Assembly: GCA_027924585.1 (NCBI GenBank)
Contig: BSBM01000361.1
Coordinates: 64,881,501-64,945,500 of the forward strand
Direction: 5' to 3'
DNA: 64,000 bases
DNA from: Larix kaempferi
Taxonomy: Eukaryota; Streptophyta; Pinopsida; Pinales; Pinaceae
Position numbers and translations under genes: made by a program. Below, piece after piece: positions 1-12,500 of this stretch. Positions within the stretch are counted from its first letter, which is position 1, and every line of letters starts with the position of its first letter. The notes below the pieces were generated by a model. That model was not told where the DNA came from. It was given only the letters and a program-made list of their open reading frames with translations, and ran no database searches.

Positions 1-1182
1 GGTATAAAGGTAACCCGACTGGGCGTAAATGAGGTCGAACTGCTGTGCCTTAAGGATGGCCTCTTCTTCAGACTGGGGTCTTTCTGAAGCTACATCCTTA
101 GCGATGACAGGAAGCAGGGACTTGAGGAACCAATCGAGGAAGATACGGTCATCTAGTTTAATCTTGCATAAGCTACGGCGTCTACGCCACTCATGGATGT
201 GGTCCGTGATATGGGTAGCCGTGTTTTGTCTACAAGATAGAAGGATCTCAACGCCCGCGTCATAGCGGACTGGCAACTGGAAGAACTGCAGGAAGGTCGA
301 GGCCAGGGAAGAAAAGGTGGCGTGGGTCCCATGAGGCTGCTCAATATACCACTTGGCTGCAGAGCCAGTGAAGGTGCGCTGTAAGAGACGGAGGCGAACA
401 GAGTCATCCACGATGGTGTTAGAGGAACACCATAGGTGGAAAGACATGATATGGTTTTGTGGGTCCTCACCGGCCTTACCCTCGAACTTAGGGATGTCAG
501 AGGGTAGTTTGGTAGGCATATGAGGCCACATAGGGTCGTGTCGAATAGGATCGTTGGTCAATCTGGCCAGGTCAGGTAGGTTGAGGCTAGCCATGAATGG
601 CAAACTGGAAGAAGGCTGTGACACAGGAGTGCTGTGGACCAAGTTGGGGCCAGTGCCCCCAAGTGGAGGGACAAGATGTGAGGTGGTGCCCCCAAGTGGG
701 GGAACTGAGGTAGTGAAGGATGGTCCAGCACCACCATGGGTAGTGTGAGCCACTGATGTAGTGGGCATGGGTATTCCCGCTGTGGGTATAGGTACCGTGA
801 GGGGAACAGTAGATGGTTGCCCCATGGAGGGCATACCAAAAACAGGTGTAGTAACTGGTGTAGTGGTGGATGTGCCACCAATGGTCCCTAGGACAAATGG
901 AGTGGAAGTCGTGCCAGCCATGGGGCTAGTAGGGGCAGTGTAAATAGGGTTCTCAGACTCTTCGTCAGAATCTGAGGTAAAGTAAGGTGCGTCACTATCT
1001 GGTGACGGAGACCTACGTCGTTGACGAGTGGAGTCAAGTGACAAGGCTCTAGATCTGTGATGAGTGGTATCAACGGACAATGATCGGAATCTATGACGAG
1101 TGGTGTCAAGAGAACCGTGCTGTGGGGGCTCGCCCCTGAGGCGCCGAGAATGTCTCGGGGACTCAATGGTGACGGATGGTGT
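1..1182 (-). CDS. Gag polyprotein of gypsy element (partial, open to window edge)
   Basis: One minus-strand frame is free of stops from 1182 to base 1 (394 codons); a TAG lies just upstream at 1183-1185. In order it holds an Arg/Ser-rich stretch with repeated S-L-D-T-T-R/H-H-R-like units, an acidic patch (SDSDEESENP), a long Pro/Thr/Gly/Ser linker, and a retrotransposon gag domain. The domain is recognisable by KLPSDIPKFEGKAGEDP, then LLQRTFTGSAAKWY, then ITDHIHEWRRR. Gag forms the virus-like particle that packages element RNA. No good start codon is visible near the 5' end of the frame; the first ATG is at about 921, so the true start may be a non-canonical codon or be reached after a frameshift. 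No zinc knuckle is seen before the window ends. Confidence 0.85.
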
Positions 1183-2780
1183 CTAGTCTCTGTGGGTTGA
1201 GGTGAGTATAAAAACAGCTCAAAAATCCTAATGCAACCGAGTGTGCAGAAGGAGAGCTAAAAAGCAAGGCACTCAGGCCAACAACCAACTCAAAACACCC
1301 ACTGCAACAGCTGTGCTACAATAGGTGGAGTAACAACAAAGATGGTCAGAATACCAACAAGCAGCAGGTTTCCTAGAAAAGAAAAATGGTGGACTCACTA
1401 GACCAAAGGGAGGTAAAGGAGCATGCAAACACCTAGCTAAAAGTATTCTGACTCAACTAAACATATCCTCTGCAAGGTGATGAAATCCAAGTCAGACAAT
1501 ATGAGTAGGAAAGCCAAGTGGCTATGATATCCCCCTACCGGGAGGGACACCGGGTAGTCAATCCTAGAAGAATGGCAACTAAGATACCCCGTTCATGACA
1601 CGTCCAGAAAGGTGAATCTGCCGTTTAGTTCGTTGACCGCAATACCCCTATACAGGGATATCCCGCGAACCGCGAAAGGTAGCCCTTCGGTTACTGAATG
1701 GAGTGCGGTATTCCACTCAGGCCTCCGGAACCAGTCTCCCGACTTCAACCCTCCTAAGGGAGAGGCCCTCTGATAAACTGGTCGTGACCGTGCCAAAAAG
1801 TACTAGGGGATTTTGGTTCCCTATTTGGACAACAACTATGTCTCAAGTGAAATAACCAAGGGGTGTTATTGGAAGCCTATCCCCCTGATCCTACCTAACT
1901 ACAATGATCTTTTGTGTTCCCCAAGTGGGGTTAGAATGTTGGTTTAGTTAGGTACTTTTTAAGGCTCACTTGATTTTATGTGACAGAGTGTGTGCTCGTG
2001 AGGTGTTGAACCCAAAAATAGAAGTGCCACAAGGGAGGGCAACTTCCAATCTATCAATAATGCTGAAATTGATCCTTTTAACTTGCAAAATTTTCTGAAA
2101 TAAAAATATTGAAATTTTAAAAAGATTCTGTAAAAGGAACAGAAATTATGTTGCAGAAAGGCTGTAAGGAAGTGGGCTGCAGGTGGGACAGAGGGCTGTT
2201 CAAATGCAGAAAATATTGCAGCAAGAGGGGCTGGGCTCAAAACAGGAAAAGAGCAGAAATCAGACCGCGGGTCTGTGGCGGATCAGAACAGGCCGATCGC
2301 GGGTTTAAGGGAAACAGCGGCGGTCAGGTCGCGGCTATCGGGCCAACAGAGGCAGTCGGGACGCAGGAAACAGGGGAAAAGGCACAGTCGGGTCGCGGAT
2401 ATCAGGCCAACAGTGGCAGTCGGGACGCAGGAAAAATGGAAAAAGACACAGTCGGGTCGCGGCAAAAGGGCTAACAGGCGCAGTCGGGACGCGCGAAAGA
2501 GGCAGAAAGCCGCAGTCGCGACGCAGGAAAAAGGCCGACAGGCGCAGTCAGATCGCGGCAAACAGGCTGATTAGCCACGGTCGGATCGCAGGTAACAGAC
2601 TTGAATCCGCCGGCGGAGCGTCGGAAGCAGTCTGAGAGCCACGGTCGGATCGCGGGTAAAGGCCTGAAAGGCGCGGTCGGGACGCGACTGCAGAGGAAAA
2701 AGACGCGGTATGCAGCGGCCGAAAGGGACAGCCGAAAGAAAAAATTTAAAAACGGAAACCAGAAATTCGAAAACTAGGGG
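1183..2780 (-). other. 5' leader of the gypsy element
   Basis: This 1.6-kb stretch lies between the primer site and gag and has no convincing reading frame. It contains a GC-rich tandem array (2270-2700) and, at about 1530-1800, a GC-rich part able to form stem-loops, for example CTACCGG paired with CCGGGTAG near 1535-1558. Such leaders hold packaging and dimerisation signals in other LTR elements; that role is inferred here. Confidence 0.5.
2270..2700. repeat. Degenerate CpG-rich tandem repeat in gypsy leader
   Basis: About ten imperfect copies of a unit of roughly 30-40 bases, each built round GCAGTCGGGACGC or CAGTCGGGTCGCGG, followed by an A-rich spacer such as AGGAAAAAGG. The stretch is far richer in CpG than the surrounding AT-rich DNA. 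It lies wholly inside the retroelement leader. Confidence 0.75.
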
Positions 2781-2790
2781 AGTCGCCAAA
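2781..2790 (-). other. Primer-binding-site-like sequence of gypsy element
   Basis: The minus strand reads TGGCGACTCC just inside the LTR end at 2793. Position and sequence fit a primer site where a tRNA 3' end starts minus-strand cDNA. The tRNA is not assigned. Confidence 0.55.
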
Positions 2791-2792
2791 AC

Positions 2793-3515
2793 TGTAGCTA
2801 GGGTTTTACCCCCAGCTTGTGCCAATGAGCACCTACTAAGGAGAATGGACTCCTTAGTAGCAGTTCAGTATATTAAACTAATTATGCAAAAACAAAAAAT
2901 TAAATTATTTCTAAGACAAGCATGAAGCATAAACACCAAAATGAAAGAATGACTTTGTATTGATGTTACCTTGAGTGTCAAGGTTGGTGAAGCCCTTTGC
3001 AGTGTCCAAGAGGATGCTCCAAGCTTCTGAATGCTCCTTCTCCTTCTCCAATGTTGGGGATGGGCCAAAGGTGGCTCTCAAGGTGAAAATAGTTCAAAGG
3101 TGAACTAGGGTTTCGAGAGAGATTTTGGCAGAGTAAGGGTGCTTGTGATTGTGGATATGGAATAAGGGATCTCCATCACCTATTTATAGTTTTTTGGTGG
3201 TGGAGTGCTGACCCATGGTTTTAGGAAACACATGGTTTTGGGCAGTTGTATAGGGTTTTTTCCTCCTTTTCCTCATTATTTTATATTTTTATTCCCTTTT
3301 TAGGGGATTTTTGCTATTTTTGGAGGAAAAGGGGGTTTTTTTTAGCCTTTTTTAGGCTATTTTGAAGGTTTTGTGGCCTTTTGGAGGCATTTTAGGCCTT
3401 TTGGAGGCATTTTAATGGGATTTTTTGGGATTTTAATGGAAATATGGTAGGAAAATGGACAAATGAGCCATATAATGTGGTAAATGAGCTAGTGAGCACT
3501 TTTTGGGTGTTAACA
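2793..3515 (-). repeat. 5' LTR of gypsy element, with TATA box
   Basis: A 723-bp block on the minus strand with TG...CA ends (TGTTAACA ... CTACA). A good TATA box, CTATAAATAG, lies at 3180-3189 on the minus strand, so transcription should start about 30 bases further into the element. T-rich and A-rich runs and the repeated AAAATGCCTCCAAAAGGCC unit (around 3370-3410) fill the U3 part. The second LTR is outside the window. Confidence 0.75.
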
Positions 3516-5844
3516 AGAGTAGGTGATGTAAATGTTTAAAATAACGGCCGACCATTCCTGGCATCGGCGAGTTTAGCAGGGTTGAGACCTTGTGTTTGCA
3601 AATAGTCTTGCATCTTTACGTTTTATGTCTTGTCGTTTTGAGTACTTCTGGGTTGATGCATGAGGAGATACGTTGACTGTAACTTGGTTTTAGTATTTGC
3701 TGGGTGTATAAATGGCGTGGGGTTTCGAAAGGAACCTTCAGCAAAAGATAGTGGTGACCGTAGGGTGTAACTACTGTTATTTTAAATGGAAACAATAATG
3801 TTCAGGGTTTAATGGCTACGTTTGATGAAATGGGTCTTCTCGTTTTCGTATCTGTATCTAATAGCTGGTTAAGATATTTTAGGTTTCATGTCTGCGTATG
3901 GTGTTTTCGATCTACTCATTCTTGAACTCTGATCCAAGGAACGAAAGGCATGTTTGTTTAATTAAAAAGTGGCTATAAGCCGAGAGCGATTTTCCAGTCT
4001 TATACTGCATTTGTGCTTGTATGGATTAAGCCGAAATTAGAAAGGAAATGGTTTTGTTTTGAAAGCATAAGTGATAATGTTAAACCCTAGCTATCGATGT
4101 GAATGAAATCTACATGTCTATATTGATGTTTTAAAGGAATAAGAATAACAACTCTTGATTCTGCAGTTAAATTGTCTATGGCAAGGAAACCTTGATTTGG
4201 TAATTGTTAAATGTTATAAATAATTATGTAATGAGAACCTGTTGACCCCATCTTGGGTGTAGAGATACTATAATTTAATCTGTCAATTTAATAAAGCTAT
4301 GTTTGTCCTAGCTGTTAATAACTTGGTATTCTGTGATGTAATTTTTATCACATGCAATTGATAGTTCAGGAAAACAAAGAAAATAACAGTGCAGTCGTCA
4401 TATAATTGGATTGCTTATGAATATACAGTTTTCTCATTCTAACTATATATTCCTGTATTCGTCCATTTTGGACCTCTGATGAAAGGACAAAATAACACAA
4501 TAGCTTTCTTTCTGTTTGTACAATATAATACAGTGAAGACAATATTTATATAAGATCAATCAGATTCTGAAAACAATAAGAAGGTAGCAAAATGGGAATA
4601 TGGTTAAACATAATGCATGCTATTGTTTTCTTTGAAGTAATTAGTAAATATCAGTAGCCCTAGTTGTTAACATAATGATCACCTTCAAAAATAAGAAAAG
4701 AACCTACTGCTATACTTAGTTTCTGTTAAGTTGTTTCAGCATACAAAATTGAATAGTGAAACAATACATGCATAGATCTAATCTACAGCTGCTAAAATAT
4801 AAGATGCATGATAAACATAGGTCTGTGCATGGGTGGTCTTTGGTTTAGGTATTTAGATGCATGTAAGGTTTCTCTTTTAACTGGGAAGATTTAATGCTAC
4901 CTCTCTGTACTGGAGTACGATGTAGCTCCACACATGGGGAAAAATGCAGAGGAGTCATTTTATCAGTTCAACAAATCTAAATTATTTAGGATCTGACATT
5001 TTCTATTATTGATCATTAAATAACAATACTAAGCCATTTTCTGAGAGCATTCATGTGATTTGAAAAAGAAAACATGGCAGAATAGAACCTGAGTGTAATG
5101 GGAGGAACAAATCACTCAAGAAACCTATTCCACCCAACCTACTCCCAAACAGCCAAGATGTCTGCCTTAGGACCCTCGAGCCTATCCACTGATCCACCAG
5201 GAGGAAGAAGGTTCTGCAGCTTAGGACTTCAACTTGCAGCAGCAAGAAAATTTATATATCCAGCCTTACAGGCTTAGTAATTCAATGGGATCAGCACCAG
5301 CACCTCTGGTTTGCCCTTATCATAACATTTGCAGACTTATACTTGCACTCTCCACAGCCTTCCCTATTTGAATCTCTCATCCATCACCTGATGAGCATGA
5401 GGAATGTTTCTGCATAAAACATTGTAAGAGCTTCCTGCTCAATTCGAATTGCCTTTTATAGGCTGCCTAGGTCTTTTGAAATTAACTGGTCATTTAGTGA
5501 GTTGCCTGCTCACCTATCTCCACCTAGAGAGGGAAATGCCACAAAATTAGGGGGAGTTGTCCCATACCAACAGCTAATGGTAGAGTGCAAATGCTGCCAT
5601 CTGTCCCAATCCTTCCAGCAGCTTCCATTCCTCCTAGTGGGCCAACAGATACTCTTGTAACAACTTTCTTGAGTGTTTGTCTCCCATTTCCATTTATTAA
5701 ATAATAATAATGATTCATTACATTCATTTTTTACCTACTTGGTCATAATTACAAACTTGTAATTATTATCTAACACAAAGTATTTTATTTTTTTTGCAAA
5801 AGGGATAATAATAGAAAATAATTATTCTCAAAAATTGGGTAGGT
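3516..5844. other. Intergenic DNA without recognised gene
   Basis: AT-rich sequence with only short frames and no conserved motif on either strand. I found no splice-consistent exon chain and no terminal repeats. Confidence 0.6.
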
Positions 5845-6083
5845 GACAAAAAACCTCCTTCATGCAAAATAAGTCTTCATTACCCTTGGCCAATATGGCC
5901 AATCGAACCAACACTATCCACCTAAGGCCTCTTATAATGGAGTTCTTCAAGCTTTTTAATAGGCTTCATCACATCTAATACAATGGGAAAATACCATGGG
6001 CTTGTAAACCACCTACAATAAATTTATTGACTGTATCCATGTTATCCTAACTACTCTAGGACTAAGTCAAGATTAACCCAACA
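5845..6083 (-). repeat. 3' LTR of the small non-autonomous element (partial)
   Basis: Aligns with the 7550-7792 part of the other LTR, including CTTCATCACATCTAATAC and CTAACTACTCTAGGA. The polypurine tract sits immediately on its minus-strand 5' side. The outer end is eroded, so the low-coordinate boundary is approximate. Confidence 0.7.
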
Positions 6084-7039
6084 ATCCCCCCTTTAAACTT
6101 GACTTAATATAAACACATATGCCCCTCAAAATTTATTAACAAGGTATTTAGGAATACAACCTTCCCCCTATCACCTAAGTCTACATTTAGACTTTACATC
6201 GGTAAAGCATCAAACCCGGGGTACGCATGCCTAAATAGGGAGTCTTACAACCATATGTTGATTTACATATGATAAAATTTAACTCCATAAAAATGCTTAC
6301 AATTGTATGCTCAAGCTTGTGATGTAATGAAACATCAACATGTTTCAATGCCATATTCTTTGATATAATCCTTACTGCTCCAAATACGATTTACATAAAC
6401 CAAGTACTTATCTTACCATTGTGTGCTTGAGAAAATGAAGCTTGAAGTATCTACTAGCTCCAAATAAGTACTTATTCATTCGCTATCCTCTATGTGCTTT
6501 TTATACCAATGCTTTACATAGATCCATGTCATGTATTTTGTCCATGTGCCATTTACTATGCTGATCTTTATTGCACGCCATACTTTTCTAGCTACCATTA
6601 ACCATGGTTAATACAACCATTAGCCATACCTCATCATGCATATCCAATGATCCAATGTTCAAGTCAACAATTTATGCCCACATATGGACAATGGCAATTC
6701 CAATACATGATTTTCACAACACGTCAAGTCCATAGCTTGTACACATTTATCATAAAGCTTTATGCCTCCACTCATAATCATGCATATCTATTATTATTTA
6801 AAAATAATAAATGAAAGAACACTATTGAAGTGAACATTATGCCTCCCTCAAAGATGTAAAATGTTTCCATAGGATATAACTATAGGTTGCTTATTTCCCT
6901 CTAGCATACATTCCATCACTCAACAACAATAGTAGCCACATTCTTCCTAAACAATGCAACAAAACCATTGATCTGCATCATTTTCAATGCAAATCCACTC
7001 ATTTCTTTGCATATCGAAACACCAAAACTATATATATAT

Positions 7040-7255
7040 AAGCCTGATGGGTTAGCTCAAGTGGTTGAGAGTTGTGAGTTGTGAGTTGTAAGCATAATGT
7101 CTCGGGATCAAATCCTCGGGTGGTTATGCATCGATATATAAGGGCCCCACTTGATGTCCCCACCGGGTTAGGCTCTGTAATCAGAGTCGGCAAGGTGAGG
7201 CCCCTTCGTATGAATTCTTCCCGTGGACGTGGCAACTCGTATGAATTCTTCCCTT
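7040..7255 (+). mobile_element. tRNA-derived SINE
   Basis: The head is tRNA-like: GATGGGTTAGCTCAAGTGG matches an A box and GGGATCAAATCCTCGG a B box, spaced about as in a tRNA gene. These would be the internal RNA polymerase III promoter. A non-tRNA body of about 130 bp follows, including CCACCGGGTTAGGCTC. The copy lies between two (AT)n runs inside the small LTR element, so it is the younger insertion. The 3' limit is approximate. Confidence 0.75.
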
Positions 7256-7257
7256 CG

Positions 7258-7278
7258 TATATATATATATATATATAT
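7258..7278. repeat. (AT)n microsatellite
   Basis: About ten uninterrupted AT units next to the SINE 3' end; a shorter AT run borders its 5' end at about 7029-7039. Confidence 0.9.
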
Positions 7279-7412
7279 CCAATCATAGATCCAAGCTTCT
7301 CCAAGAACATTTGAGGCCAAAGCCACATGCTTCAAGCTCACTCTTCAAATTTCTAGCTTTAGCCACATCGCCCTTGCTAGAGAGTATGTGCCTATTAGGC
7401 TCTTATACCAAA

Positions 7413-7792
7413 TGTTAGAACTAAGCATAGCGGAAGGATCATAAAAATCACATAGCAAACATTAATGGAAAGAGAGAAACACTAAACAGAAACAAGCATG
7501 CACATAAATGGACATAAGATATTTACTATGGAAATCCAAATTGGGAAAATCAACCTAATTTGTGTGGAAGAAATCTTCATTACTCTTGACCAATCTAGCA
7601 AGGCCATGGCCAATCTAGCCACCTAAGGCATCTTACAATGGAGTTCGATAATCCTTTAAATAGGCTTCATCACATCTAATACCATGGTTTACCTAATAAC
7701 ATAGGTCCATAAACCACCTATGGTAAATCCATATCCGACTATATCAAGGTTATCCTAACTACTCTAGGATCAAGTCAAGATTAACCCAACAC
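7413..7792 (-). repeat. 5' LTR of the small non-autonomous element
   Basis: About 380 bp, bounded on the minus strand by TGTTGGGTTAATC and CTAACA. The primer site lies at 7398-7410. The last 230 bp on the high-coordinate side are recognisably shared with 5845-6083. Confidence 0.75.
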
Positions 7793-9120
7793 TTCCTTGG
7801 AGTTTTTTCTAACAATTTTACAATCTTTATCATAGAAAAATACAGACTTTATTTTTGTCTAAGAATAAGTGCTTTTCATTATTAGAATTTTCTTCTATAG
7901 GATTCTATGTATGACAAAGCATAAAGTTAGGATTAAGGATTTCTAATCCAAGTCTAGCTCATAGTAATTTAAGATGTCAAAATTAACTATTTGGTTGCAT
8001 ATGGGGATATCATACATAACAACCCTTACACACTACTGCCAAGCCCATGAATACAAATTGAATTTCAACCACTTCATTAAATCATTTCAAATTATCAATC
8101 CTTAACAGTGACAAAGCTTGGACAATTTAGTACCAAACAAAAAATTTCATGTATATCTTTAGAGCTTCTTTGGTATCTATGAGTTAAAACTAAATCCTCA
8201 TCTAACCATAGATAATTACAGTTGGAGATATTGCTTAGGATTATAGCTTTATTACTTGTTATTCTAGCATTAAAGTCTTATAGCAAGATACTATTACCTT
8301 CATTTCATATATTAGGAATATCATGTGCTAAGCCATTGTATGGACAATTTCTATCTAAATTGATTTTCTTATAGAAGGTATAATTTATAGGTGCAAAATA
8401 ATAGATTGCTAAATAGATTTTTTTAGTATTAATGTTTGAAATCTCCATGAAATTGTATGTACTAGTTGAAAGAATTTTTCTTGTGAAGCTTAATATTTAA
8501 GGAGAACATGTATTCTTTATGTAATAGTTATGTCTACGATGACTCTATGAGAGGATACCTTGTTCAATATTGACCATAGGACAAATCCATTTACATGAGG
8601 GACCCTAGATTCTTCATGTTCACAAGTTTCAACAAGCAGTATACTATTAATTTCACTAGTGATGCATCTTAACTCAGGATTTTTACTCCAAGGAAAGACA
8701 CATCGATTCCAAGAGACAATCTTGAATTTGCTAAATTCCTATATATTATTATTTTGTTGGTGTTTATCTCTAATATGTGATTTTCTAATTCTCATCACTA
8801 ATCATTTCCCTTCCTTCCTTGATTCATCTTGATATATTGGAATGAGATCCTCATTTATAAATATTCATGACCCTTTCAGACTCAAAGTTTTACTAAGATT
8901 CCATTTTTATGCTTGGTAGAGCATACATTAGCATGTATTAACCGATCCTTATGGTCAATTATTTTGTCCAATCTCTTTGCTTCTATGATATAGGTTGTTT
9001 CAATTAGTTTTCCCAACCTCTTTACTTATAAAAAATGAAGACTTTTAAATAAATACTAACATAAAAACAATATTATAAAATTGACAACTTAAATGCAAAT
9101 TAATTATGAAATGATAGTAA
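7793..9120. other. Intergenic DNA without recognised gene
   Basis: AT-rich, with no coding or repeat signal I could support. Confidence 0.6.
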
Positions 9121-9590
9121 TAAACAAGAGCCACATAGTGGCAATGTCACCATGCCTTTTAGCATTGAATATTAAAATAGCGAGGAAGGTTGAGAGAGGC
9201 CTTGAAATAAAATAAAAAAATAAACAAAGAGACGCTATGGAGCTATATAGTCATGACATTATATTGTGCAACCAATTTAGACAAGGGAGTAGAACTGGCA
9301 AGGAAATGCTCGAGAGCTACAGTGTAAGAGACAAGGGAGCAAAACTAGCAAGGAAATGATTAAGAGCTATAGTGTAAGAGAAAGATATCTAAATCAATTA
9401 CACAATATAATGTCATGACTTTATAGCTCTATAGTGTCCCTTCACACCTTTGGCTCTTTTTCTTTCAATATGCTCTCAACCTTCTCCATCTACTATTTAT
9501 TTCAATGCCTCTCTTGACCTTCCCTATTATTTTAAGATCCAATGCTAAAAGGATAAGGGAAATTGCCACTATGTGTCTCTTGTTTGGAAT
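9121..9590. mobile_element. Foldback (inverted-repeat) element
   Basis: Two long inverted arms: 9124-9270 and about 9400-9590. The inner 40 bp match almost exactly (AGTCATGACATTATATTGTG on the left, its complement at 9400-9438). The outer parts match imperfectly (CACATAGTGGCAAT; TTTTAGCATTG; AGGCATTGAAATAAA). The loop holds a 50-bp unit twice in tandem (9290-9390), each with GACAAGGGAG...GCAAGGAAATG...GAGCTA. A third partial arm-like copy lies at about 9735-9790. No transposase is encoded. It could be a MITE or a local inverted duplication. Confidence 0.75.
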
Positions 9591-12500
9591 TGTGTCAAAT
9601 TTGAGAAAGTCCAAACATTTAATATGACAAAATAATATTAATTTAGGTGCATGCAACCTAGAATATATGTTGAGGACATAATCCATGGCTACACTAGATA
9701 CTATCAATGATACATGTCCATTCTTTCTCCCTTCTACTCTTTTATTTCAATGCCTCTATTAAACTTCACCACTATTTTAACATTGTCACTACACCTTACA
9801 CAATCACAAGATCATTAATAACCCCCAAAAAACCCAAAGGGCAAAAGCACCCCTAAATATAGAAAGGAAAAGGCATGCTATAAATCGATGGAAAGTCTAA
9901 TGAAGGGATAAAACATAACTCCCAAATAAGTGAATCTGATCCTCAACAAAAGTCTACCCAAATATGTAGTTGTTTGGAGAGACATTGTAAGATGTAATAG
10001 TTTTCCCATGGCTGGTAGTGATCCTGAAGGAAAGGCTCCACTCATTGAAGTAACTATTGGTATGCCAATTTTGGCTCCAATTCAAGAACATTAGCTTCTA
10101 TCCAATCCTAGAGCCTTTTATCGAAACCAACTTGATGTCCCCTACTATGTCATGTTAGTGACAGATCTAGATTGAAGTACGAGTACCATTTAAGATGAAC
10201 CCAATTCTGAACCCATTTTCACCCTTTCTTCTTGACAAGCCTAACTATTCATAACATTGACTAGCCACAATTTTTTATCCATTTGAAAATTGTGACGTAA
10301 GAGAGCCTACATATTGAAACACATATATTACTAAATTTTCCAATCTACTATATTCACATAACTTAGTATGCATCGAAATGGTCGATGCCACTTTCCAATA
10401 GTAAGACAAAGACACCCATAGATTTGTAATATCGATGCACTCAACTGCAAATATGTCTTCAGTGTTGTGTAGGATTTGGAATAGATTGGATATACACATA
10501 TCTAGATGGTAACTAACATTGATGTAGATGGGAAAGAGAACTAACAAACGTTTTCCTAATCAATAGTGATAGCACAACTATGAGAGGACATATAACAAGC
10601 ATTCAAACTTCACTTTTATGGTTTTTAAGGCACAATTTTGTTATAAATCTAGAGAATGCAATCTTAACAACTTAAATATGTAATTCCACTAACTATAAAT
10701 TACAATTTTAAACTTTTTTTTTAATTTCTAAATTGATCTAAAATGTTTTTAAGGGAATTCCATGATCTCTAAATCACCCAACCTAAATAAATGAATCAAT
10801 TTTAAATACTTTTAATTTACTAAATTTCAATCAAGATCGTCACAAATAAGCTAGTTGAGTTCGCATGGTCAAGCTCCATATCGGTATGTTTTGAAAAATG
10901 ACATGACATATGGTTATGTTTTGAAAATTACATTTTCTTTGGAGAATTAACATAAATCCATAAATTGATGCAAGGTTATCTATAATTAGTATATTATAAC
11001 TAAAATAGCTAAAACAATTTCAATTTAGGGTTTACCAAATTGAACAAAATAGACATAAAAAATCTATGAAATTTGATATTCAAATGTAAAATTTGCAAAA
11101 TAACTTTGAAGGGGAGTTAACGTATTAGAAATTAGATTATTGAATAATGAATTATGACATAACATAGAGTGTGTTTTGAAGCAAAAATGTTAGTAGGCCT
11201 AGTTTCCCTACAAACTCAACTAGTAATAAAATCCCATAAAATAGACTAAGATAGCCACAAAAAACATGGGTTTAAATAAATAATGCACACAAAATACATA
11301 TCCATCCATAACATTTAACAATATCGATAATACATAAAAGACTAAGAACAATATATGTGTTGGGATCCTCGGCACATAAGGCACCTCACAACATCAACCA
11401 TGTTTAGAGGGTATATGGGCACCACGAAAGTCAAAGAGCATATGATCAACTTGAATAATAAGAATGATTTGAATTAACCACAAATAATCTATATTCTATA
11501 TTGTTAATAGTTGCTAACAAGATATTTCCTTTGATACCAACCACTACTCATATCATTGGGCTGCTTTAGTTTTGTCAAATTCCTCGTCTTTAAAGTCCCA
11601 CTAATTAAAGAAACCACTAAATCCTTCAATCATTGAACTCCAATTATTCCTCTAGGATTGGGTAAATGAAGTAGCTCATTCGGTGCCAAAGTCTACCAAA
11701 ATATTGTTCAAGTGACTCAAAATAGAGTTGGAAAAGCCCAAAATGGAATTAAAATTTGGCTCATGTGGACACACTTACCCATTGTACCTACTAGTATCAT
11801 TGCTACCACCATAGAACGTGACATGAGCATCATCCATATGGAACCATGCACAACTCAGAGCATTGAAAGCAGGCTCAACAAGTCAAGCCCTAAAAATGTC
11901 ATTTCTTGCACACACAACATATGGTCAATACAGTTTACAAATCAATCCCATACATTAGAATCAAGACGAGAGGGCTTCAAATCTCACCGGAGAAAGCAAT
12001 AGAAACTAGAACAAAGCTCAACCCTTACACATAATGATGAATAATATGCCTCTACATGTCTTTGTTAGTTTCATCACAATAAAGAATGTTAAATTCAATG
12101 AGTGCTAGCTGTTGATCATAACTTCCAAATATATAATAAAAAGTATTTGAGATTACAAGAAATGCCTACCATTGAAACAATTCTTGGAATGAGTTCCATA
12201 TTTACAATAGCACAAGAATTATTTATGGGCATTGTAACTACATATTACATTACTTGATTGACAAGAGCTACAATTATCATTCTTAGCTTTCTCCTCGTCC
12301 CATTTTATCCAAAACCCTTTAATCTATAACATGTGCATTCACCATATTTTAATTCATGCAATAGGTTATTGTGAAGTCATCAAGTTCTACTTCTTGTACG
12401 GGCACTTGAAAAATAGACATGCAACTATCCAAGGATTTGGAATCACTGCATCCCAAGCATGAAGTATTTGCTCATTATATTTACAAACAATCATTAATAG

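Larger units (their letters stand above)
1..3515 (-). mobile_element. Ty3/gypsy-type LTR retrotransposon, 5' part (cut by window edge)
   Basis: Read on the minus strand, the order is LTR (3515 to 2793), primer-site-like sequence, about 1.6 kb of leader, then a gag frame that stays open to base 1. This is the normal 5' order of an LTR retrotransposon. The LTR starts TGTTAACA and ends CTACA. Five to ten bases inside comes TGGCGACTCC, a primer-site-like motif found in plant gypsy elements; I cannot assign its tRNA. The pol region and the 3' LTR would lie to the left of the window, so neither completeness nor a target duplication can be judged. The open gag suggests a younger element than most others here. 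Confidence 0.85.
5845..7792 (-). mobile_element. Small non-autonomous LTR (copia-like) retroelement
   Basis: Two related blocks about 230-380 bp long, at about 5845-6083 and 7413-7792, flank a 1.3-kb interior. Read on the minus strand, the right block starts TGTTGGGTTAATC and ends TTCTAACA, followed after two bases by TGGTATAAGAGCC, a near match to the initiator-Met primer site. The left block is preceded by a polypurine tract (AAAGGGGGGAT at 6084-6094), as a 3' LTR should be. The interior codes for no gag or pol. It therefore looks like a TRIM/LARD-type derivative that depends on enzymes made elsewhere. The left LTR lacks its outer part. A SINE has inserted into the interior. Confidence 0.75.

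Noticed and set aside
2148-2574. Two overlapping plus-strand frames of about 100 codons rich in Gln, Arg, Gly
   Set aside because: Produced by the GC-rich tandem repeat in the gypsy leader and antisense to it.
5051-5245. Minus-strand frame of 64 codons, rich in hydrophobic residues
   Set aside because: No homologous motif, no exon context, and composition typical of random AT-rich DNA read through.
7081-7328. Frames of 77 and 109 codons over the SINE and (AT)n run
   Set aside because: Composed of the SINE body and simple repeat; YIYIYIY comes from the AT run.
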